Assembly (NCBI RefSeq): GCF_044457565.1
Contig: NZ_JBITGZ010000003.1
Span: 62,001 to 126,000 of the forward strand
Direction of reading: 5' to 3'
Length of the DNA stretch: 64,000 nt
Source of the DNA: Kitasatospora sp044457565
GTDB lineage: Bacteria > Actinomycetota > Actinomycetes > Streptomycetales > Streptomycetaceae
Positions within the stretch are counted from its first letter, which is position 1; every line of letters starts with the position of its first letter. The position numbers and the translations under genes are program-made. The notes beneath the pieces were generated by a model that did not search any database, had not been told where the DNA came from, and saw only the letters and a program-made list of their open reading frames with translations. Positions 59,780 to 64,000 of this stretch are shown here, one piece after another.

Positions 59780-61407
59780 ACGGCGGCCTCCTCTTCGGCG
59801 GCGGGCGGGGCGGCGGACGAGGCCGTGGACGAGGCGGCGGACGCCGCCATGGCGAGGGCGGAGGCGGGCACCGTGCGCTTGATCAGCTCGTACTCGGCGA
59901 GGTCGACCCGGCGGGTGGCCCGGCGGAAGCTGGTGGTGGAGCCGGGCCAGAGCACCGTGTTCTTGCCCTCCCCGTCCAGGTACCAGCTGGTGCAGCCGCC
60001 GGTGGACCAGACCGTGCGGGACATCCGGTGCTGGAGCGCGAGGTTCCACTGCCGCTGGGCGCGGGCGGTGGGCTGCATCGCCGTGGCGCCGACCGAGGCG
60101 AGGGTGGTGAGCGCGTCGATCAGGTAGTTCAGCTGGGACTCGATCATCAGGACCATCGAGTTGTTGCCCAGGCCCGTGTTGGGCCCGATCACGAAGAAGA
60201 GGTTGGGGAAGCCGCGGACGGTCGAGCCGCGCAGCGCCTCCATGCCGCCCTTCCACTCCTCGGCCAGGCTCGTCCCGTCGGCCCCGAACACCCGGGCCCC
60301 GATGGGCATGTCGGTGACGTGGAAGCCGGTGCCGAAGACGATCGCGTCCACCTCGTGCTCGCTGCCGTCGGCGGCGACCAGGGTGGAGCCGCGCACCTCG
60401 CGCAGGCCGGCCGCGATCACCTCGGTGTTGGCCGCGGCGAGCGCCGGGTAGTAGGTGTTGCTGAGCAGGATGCGCTTGCAGCCGATCCGGTAGTCGGGGG
60501 TGAGCCTGGCCCGCAGCTGCGGGTCGGCGACGCTGCTCGCGAGATGCCGCTCGGCCAGTTGCTGGACCAGGCGCAGCGCGCCGGGCCGGCGGACGAACGC
60601 GTCCACCTGGAGCTCACGCAGGGCGAACAGGGTGGCCCGGCGGAGCTTGGCGGTGGCGGGGAGCCTGGTGTGCAGCCACTTCTCGGCGGCGCTGATCTCG
60701 CGGTCACGGCGCGGCAGCACCCAGGCCGGGGTGCGCTGGAAGACGGTGAGCCGGCCCACGGTGGGCTGGATGCTCGGGACGATCTGCGCGGCGGAGGCTC
60801 CGGTGCCGACCACGGCGACGCGCTTGCCCGTGAGATCGTAGTCGTGGTCCCAGCGGGAGGAGTGGAAGACCTTGCCGGGGAAGTCCGCCAGGCCCGGCAG
60901 GTCGGGGATCTGCGGGTCGGCGAGCGGGCCTGCGGCGGAGACCACGGCGTCGGCGGTCCACTCCCCCGCGGTGGTGGTGATCCGCCACCTGGTCGCCTCG
61001 GGCTCCCAGCGGGCCTGCGTCACCTCGGTGTCGAAGCGCAGGTGCGGGCGGAGGCCGAACACGTCGGTGACCCGCTCCAGGTAGGCCCGGATGTCGCCCT
61101 GGCCGGAGAAGCTGCGCGGCCACTCGGGGTTGGGGGCGAAGGAGAAGGAGTACAGGTGCGAGGGCACGTCGCAGGCGCAGCCCGGGTAGCTGTTGTCCCG
61201 CCAGGTGCCGCCCACCGAGGCGGCGCGTTCCAGGATGACGAAGTCGGTGATCCCGGCGCGGCGCAGCCGGACGCCGGCACCGAGTCCGCCGAAGCCCGAT
61301 CCGATCACCACGACCCGGACGTGGGGCGTCCGGGTCGCCTGCGTCGCCTGGGCCGTCCGGGGCTGGTGGGGCGCCGACGGCTTGGCGCGCTTGGGGGTGG
61401 ATGCCAT
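59776..61407 (-). CDS. Baeyer-Villiger-type flavin monooxygenase
   Basis: This 543-residue FAD/NADPH enzyme inserts oxygen into ketones. The first dinucleotide fold is VIGSGFGGLGAG (residues 34-45). The type I Baeyer-Villiger fingerprint FPGKVFHSSRWD (176-187) matches FxGxxxHxxxWD exactly. The second fold is VVGTGASAAQ near 200, and the FATGY-like FGTGFHVTDMP lies further on. The C-terminal 30 residues are an Ala/Ser-rich tail. The ATG at 61407 has AGGAGG upstream. It heads the coupled monooxygenase-hydrolase-SDR operon, opposite a MerR gene, recalling the mycobacterial mymA arrangement. Confidence 0.94.
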   Translation of the reverse strand: MASTPKRAKPSAPHQPRTAQATQATRTPHVRVVVIGSGFGGLGAGVRLRRAGITDFVILERAASVGGTWRDNSYPGCACDVPSHLYSFSFAPNPEWPRSFSGQGDIRAYLERVTDVFGLRPHLRFDTEVTQARWEPEATRWRITTTAGEWTADAVVSAAGPLADPQIPDLPGLADFPGKVFHSSRWDHDYDLTGKRVAVVGTGASAAQIVPSIQPTVGRLTVFQRTPAWVLPRRDREISAAEKWLHTRLPATAKLRRATLFALRELQVDAFVRRPGALRLVQQLAERHLASSVADPQLRARLTPDYRIGCKRILLSNTYYPALAAANTEVIAAGLREVRGSTLVAADGSEHEVDAIVFGTGFHVTDMPIGARVFGADGTSLAEEWKGGMEALRGSTVRGFPNLFFVIGPNTGLGNNSMVLMIESQLNYLIDALTTLASVGATAMQPTARAQRQWNLALQHRMSRTVWSTGGCTSWYLDGEGKNTVLWPGSTTSFRRATRRVDLAEYELIKRTVPASALAMAASAASSTASSAAPPAAEEEAAV

Positions 61408-61454
61408 GCGGCGTCCTCCTGAGGTGGGGTGAGGGTGCGCACGTCCATTAGAAC

Positions 61455-61476
61455 CGTGCCAGCAATCACTGGCACG
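61455..61476. promoter_or_regulatory. Perfect palindrome between BVMO and MerR genes
   Basis: CGTGCCAG-CAATCA-CTGGCACG lies in the 152-bp divergent spacer, in an AT-richer patch. It is a good candidate operator for the adjacent MerR-family regulator or an unlinked factor. MerR sites normally sit between -35 and -10, which would put a promoter across this element. Confidence 0.65.
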
Positions 61477-61559
61477 ATTGGCAGGGTAGCCCTTGCTGAC
61501 AGTTCATGGAAGAACCCCGGCGGCGCCGGTTTCCACGACCCCCGCCCTATGCTGACGCC

Positions 61560-62357
61560 GTGGACAAGCTCCGGGCAGCAGCGGCGACAGGGCAGCGCGA
61601 GTACCGGGTGGAGGAGCTGGCCGAGGCGGCCGGCATCACCACCCGCACGCTGCGCTTCTACCGCGAGCGCAAGCTGCTCCAGCCGCCCCGCAAGGAGGGC
61701 CGGATCGCCTGGTACGGCGAGGCGCACCTGGCCCGGCTGCGGGTGATCGCCGAGCTGCTGGAGCGCGGGCACACCCTGGGCGGGATCGCCGAGCTGATCG
61801 GCGCCGGGGAGAGCGGGCGGGACGTCGCGGAGCTGATCGGACTGGAGGCCGCGATCGTCGCGCCCTGGTCGGACGAGACCCCGGTCCACCTGGGCTGGGA
61901 CGAGCTGAAGGACGCCTTCGGCGACGAGCTGACCGAGGCCAACACCACCGAGTCGATGGCGCAGGGCTACATCACCGTCCAGGGGGACGGCATCACCCAC
62001 GTCAGCCGCCGCCTGATGGACGCCACCACCGCGCTGGTCGCCGAGGGCGTGCCGCTGGCCGCCGTCCTGGAGGCCAGCCGCCGCACCCAGGAGCACGTGG
62101 CGGCGATGGCCGAGATCTTCATCGCGCTGGTCCGTGACCACCTGCTGTGCGCACTGGCCGAGGACAAGCCGCTGCCGCCCGGCGAGGCCGCCCATCTGAC
62201 CGAGCAGATCCTGCGGGTCCGCCCGCTGGCCCGGACCGTCGCGGACGCCCAGTTCGCCCTGGCGATGGACCGCCGGGTGCACGCGGAGTACGACGAGCTG
62301 CTGCGCCAGCGACGCCAGGAGAACGGCGATCACCCTTGCCAACCCCCGGCGAGTTAG
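61560..62357 (+). CDS. MerR-family transcriptional regulator
   Basis: This 265-residue regulator has the MerR winged helix YRVEELAEAAGITTRTLRFY, continuing RERKLLQPPRKEGRIAWY, at about residues 15-55. The helical effector part of about 170 residues is longer than in metal-sensing MerR proteins and has no cysteine cluster. I chose GTG at 61560; an in-frame ATG at 61506 is possible. It faces the monooxygenase operon and probably controls it. Its TAG stop lies within an iron box. Confidence 0.9.
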   Translation: MDKLRAAAATGQREYRVEELAEAAGITTRTLRFYRERKLLQPPRKEGRIAWYGEAHLARLRVIAELLERGHTLGGIAELIGAGESGRDVAELIGLEAAIVAPWSDETPVHLGWDELKDAFGDELTEANTTESMAQGYITVQGDGITHVSRRLMDATTALVAEGVPLAAVLEASRRTQEHVAAMAEIFIALVRDHLLCALAEDKPLPPGEAAHLTEQILRVRPLARTVADAQFALAMDRRVHAEYDELLRQRRQENGDHPCQPPAS

Positions 62358-62372
62358 GTTAGCTTTACCTAA
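62336..62372 (+). promoter_or_regulatory. Orphan iron box on a plus-strand promoter
   Basis: A -35 TTGCCA (62336-62341) and a -10 TAGCTT (62360-62365) are 18 bp apart. The iron box TTAGGTTAGCTTTACCTAA (62354-62372) covers the -10; 16 of 19 bases match the DmdR/IdeR consensus as I remember it. It overlaps the merR stop codon. The next plus-strand gene is more than 1.4 kb away, so it has no evident coding target. Confidence 0.65.
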
Positions 62373-62482
62373 CTTGCCTCGGGCTCGCACCCCGGGCCCG
62401 GTCCGCCTTCTTGAGGGGTCTTGAGCGGACCACCAGTACGGACGCCCCCGCCCGCCGGTACGGTCCCGGCCCGGCGGGGGCG
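62372..62482 (+). ncRNA. Candidate iron-repressed small RNA
   Basis: Transcription from the orphan iron-box promoter would start near 62372 and meet the strong hairpin ending at 62482, giving an RNA of about 110 nt with no credible frame. An internal stem, GTCCGC (62401-62406) with GCGGAC (62425-62430), could form first. This is inference from signal layout only. The alternative is a relic promoter. Confidence 0.3.
62443..62482. terminator. Terminator between MerR and FhuF genes
   Basis: CGCCCCCGCC (62443-62452) pairs with 62473-62482. It serves the convergent merR and fhuF-like genes, and would end any transcript from the orphan iron-box promoter. Confidence 0.7.
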
Positions 62483-62592
62483 TTCGTCGTCCACGGCCGG
62501 CGCACCGGGCCGCACGCCCTGCCGGCCACGCCACGGGAGCCGGCCGCGGCGTGGTGCCGGGCGGCGGGCCGGCGTCCGAGGCCGGCCCGCCC

Positions 62593-63453
62593 TCACCCGG
62601 CGGGCTGCGCCAGCCGCCGCAGCCGCTCCGCGTCGTCCGTGCGCGGGCAGGTGAAGCACGCCTCGGCGGGGCGGATGGTGTAGTAGAGACAGCAACCGAG
62701 CCTGGTCCGGGTCTGATGGCCGCGCCCGTCCGGACCCGCCAGCCGACGGAAGTCCGCCGCGCCGGGGAAGGGCGGGGTGCCGCCGGGCAGTACGGCGGTG
62801 GCCGCGCGCACCGCGGCGTCCTCCTCGCCGAGCATCCGCCCCAGGTACCAGATGCCGGAGACCAGATCGTCGGTGACCATGCCCCACAGGGCGCGCGGCC
62901 CGCGCTTCAACGGGCCCTTGAACAGCTCGATCAGGGGCGTCACGTGTTCGGCGACGGCCGCCCTCAGCTCGGCCCGGAGTTCGTCCTCCCCGGCGAGCAC
63001 CCGGGCGCCGGGCAGGCCGGCCGCGCCGTCCCCCGGCAGGCAGGCGAAGTCCCCCGGGCGCAGCGCGAGGTCGCCGGTCGCCGCATGGATCCAGAGGTCC
63101 TGCGACCGGATCCGCGGCACCCGGCGGTCCAGCTGCCAGGGCCCGCTGATCAGCAGGCAGACCGACCACAGGTAGTGGTGGAGCAGCCTGGAGGCCGCCA
63201 CGTGCTCGCGGGGTGCGCTGCCGTACTCGGCCAGGATGCGAGCCGCCTCGGCCGCGGTCAGCCGGTCCAGTCCGGCCTCCCCCGCTCCCCCCTCGGTCAG
63301 CTCGGCGACGCAGAGCCACCCCTGACGGTCGGACAGCTGTTCGCCGGGCGCCGGCAGGGCGAATCTGAGGGCCGGGCAGTGCTCCATGAGACGCCGGTAG
63401 CTGCCGTCGAGCAGTTCTGCGGCACGAGGCTGGAGTGCCTTCGTGTCGGGCAT
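62593..63453 (-). CDS. FhuF-like ferric siderophore reductase
   Basis: This 286-residue protein ends with the FhuF (2Fe-2S) ligand pattern CC-x10-C-x2-C: RLGCCLYYTIRPAEACFTCP with Cys254, 255, 266 and 269. FhuF proteins reduce ferric hydroxamate siderophores in the cytoplasm to release iron. The N-terminal 230 residues fit the family's helical body. The ATG at 63453 has GGAG upstream. An iron box about 30 bp upstream overlaps a probable -10, predicting repression by DmdR/IdeR when iron is plentiful. Confidence 0.9.
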   Translation of the reverse strand: MPDTKALQPRAAELLDGSYRRLMEHCPALRFALPAPGEQLSDRQGWLCVAELTEGGAGEAGLDRLTAAEAARILAEYGSAPREHVAASRLLHHYLWSVCLLISGPWQLDRRVPRIRSQDLWIHAATGDLALRPGDFACLPGDGAAGLPGARVLAGEDELRAELRAAVAEHVTPLIELFKGPLKRGPRALWGMVTDDLVSGIWYLGRMLGEEDAAVRAATAVLPGGTPPFPGAADFRRLAGPDGRGHQTRTRLGCCLYYTIRPAEACFTCPRTDDAERLRRLAQPAG

Positions 63454-63481
63454 GGGGGCTCCAAGGATCGGCCATGTCGAC

Positions 63482-63502
63482 TTAGGTGAGGCTCACCTTA
63501 TA
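63482..63502 (-). promoter_or_regulatory. Iron box at the fhuF-like promoter
   Basis: TTAGGTGAGGCTCACCTTA (63482-63500) is a near-perfect 19-bp iron box. On the minus strand the overlapping TATAAG (63502-63497) looks like the -10. Confidence 0.85.
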
Positions 63503-63552
63503 CATATCCTGCATCCCCGCCCGCCATTCAGATCCCGACACGGGGGCCCAAC

Positions 63553-63583
63553 TTGACTCGCTTAGGCATACCTAACCTAACAT
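63553..63583 (+). promoter_or_regulatory. Iron box and promoter of the ATP-grasp gene
   Basis: A -35 TTGACT (63553-63558) and TAACAT (63578-63583) flank TTAGGCATACCTAACCTAA (63562-63580), an iron-box-like element with a strong right half. A leader of about 225 nt with no supported gene follows before the start codon. Confidence 0.65.
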
Positions 63584-63814
63584 TCCGTCTGTGCTGAGAA
63601 CCGACTCGCCGCTCAAGTGGCCCAGCGGCACCGGGGTCCGCGGCGGGTGCCTCGGCCCCCCACGGCCCGCAGCGGCCCGTGCTCCCCACCGCGTTTGACG
63701 AACAGGTCCGCGGCGCACTCCTCTGAGCACCCGTCAACCCGGCGGCGTCCGGCCTCAGCCCCCCGGGGCGCACACCACCCCGCCGTCCATCACCCGAGAG
63801 GACCCGCCACCGCC

Positions 63815-64000
63815 ATGCGGCTCTACCTGCTCGCAGTCAACCCCACCGACTCCGTCACCGACGGGTTCCTGCCCGCCGCCCGGCGCCTCGGCCTGGACGT
63901 CACCGTCCTCACCGACCACGCCGAGGCCCACCGGCACGCCTACACCGGGCTCCCCGGCGCCCCGGAGGTCCTGGAGTGCGACGTCCACGACTTCCGCGAG
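63815..64000 (+). CDS. ATP-grasp siderophore-biosynthesis-type protein, N-terminal 62 residues
   Basis: The visible N-terminus, MRLYLLAVNPTDSVTDGFLP followed by AARRLGLDVTVLTD, matches the opening Rossmann-like domain of actinobacterial ATP-grasp ligases found in siderophore loci. The remainder is outside the window, so the nucleotide-binding region cannot be seen. The ATG at 63815 follows GAGAGGA by about twelve bases. An iron box at its promoter and the divergent FhuF-like gene support a role in siderophore synthesis. Family assignment rests on a short segment. Confidence 0.65.
   Translation, partial: MRLYLLAVNPTDSVTDGFLPAARRLGLDVTVLTDHAEAHRHAYTGLPGAPEVLECDVHDFRE

Noticed and set aside
62411..62683. 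Plus-strand frame downstream of the orphan iron box, as a possible iron-regulated protein
   Set aside because: It reads through the terminator hairpin and is antisense to the fhuF-like gene, with a basic low-complexity translation.
63591..63695. 34-codon frame in the ATP-grasp leader as a possible leader peptide
   Set aside because: No ribosome site and proline/arginine-rich low-complexity content; kept only as an unproven possibility.

Overview
The window is high-GC actinobacterial DNA with strong third-position GC bias, many GTG and a few TTG starts, and short SD-type ribosome sites. A complete cvnA-D conservon, a secreted RNase Sa homologue, an AfsR/SARP-type regulator and a CabB-like EF-hand miniprotein point to a member of Streptomycetaceae (Streptomyces or Kitasatospora), on a chromosomal segment. 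No rRNA, tRNA, CRISPR array, transposase or phage gene was seen.

Region 1 (1-15665) is a purine-to-glycerate catabolic locus. Minus-strand genes encode allantoicase (cut by the window edge), allantoinase, glycerate kinase, tartronate semialdehyde reductase and hydroxypyruvate isomerase. Plus-strand genes encode a thiamine-binding-fold protein, a small HTH regulator, OHCU decarboxylase, HIU hydrolase, urate oxidase, an NCS2 purine permease and an 8-oxoguanine deaminase. Malate synthase and the IclR-family regulator AllR are divergent at 14.7 kb. Urate would pass through HIU, OHCU, allantoin and allantoate to glyoxylate. Glyoxylate could then enter malate directly, or reach glycerate and 2-phosphoglycerate; glyoxylate carboligase is not in the window. 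Four near-identical 17-bp palindromes of the form TTCAACA-N3-TGTTGAA lie at the promoters of allB, hyi, uraD and aceB/allR, and I read them as AllR operators. A half-length MFS transporter relic and an allophanate-hydrolase-related gene sit between the last operon and malate synthase.

Region 2 (15.8-31 kb) holds a secreted CARDB-like protein, a NUDIX and a HAD hydrolase, RNase Sa, a MoaF-like protein, a membrane esterase, a TetR-DUF4865-CMD-phosphotriesterase operon, an MMPL transporter, a very large SARP/ATPase regulator and an aldo-keto reductase.

Region 3 (31-42.7 kb) holds a winged-helix regulator preceded by a possible 42-residue peptide and a frameshifted relic, the conservon, a long-chain acyl-CoA synthetase, a secreted SGNH hydrolase, a NUDIX-VOC gene pair and an unrecognised 366-residue protein.

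Region 4 (42.9-56.7 kb) holds sbcD-sbcC, small conserved proteins (zinc ribbon, DUF1990, YjbQ), a membrane protein, a fused glycosyltransferase/glycerophosphotransferase for wall polymer synthesis, the EF-hand protein, an acylglycerophosphate acyltransferase and an ABC exporter.

Region 5 (56.8-64 kb) holds an SDR gene, then a translationally coupled Baeyer-Villiger monooxygenase/hydrolase/SDR operon facing a MerR regulator, and finally an iron-regulated segment. That segment has three iron boxes, a FhuF-like ferric-siderophore reductase, and the start of an ATP-grasp gene that runs off the right end. One iron box overlaps the merR stop codon and a good plus-strand promoter but faces no gene. 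A terminator hairpin about 110 nt further on makes a small iron-regulated RNA possible; this is the least expected signal in the window.
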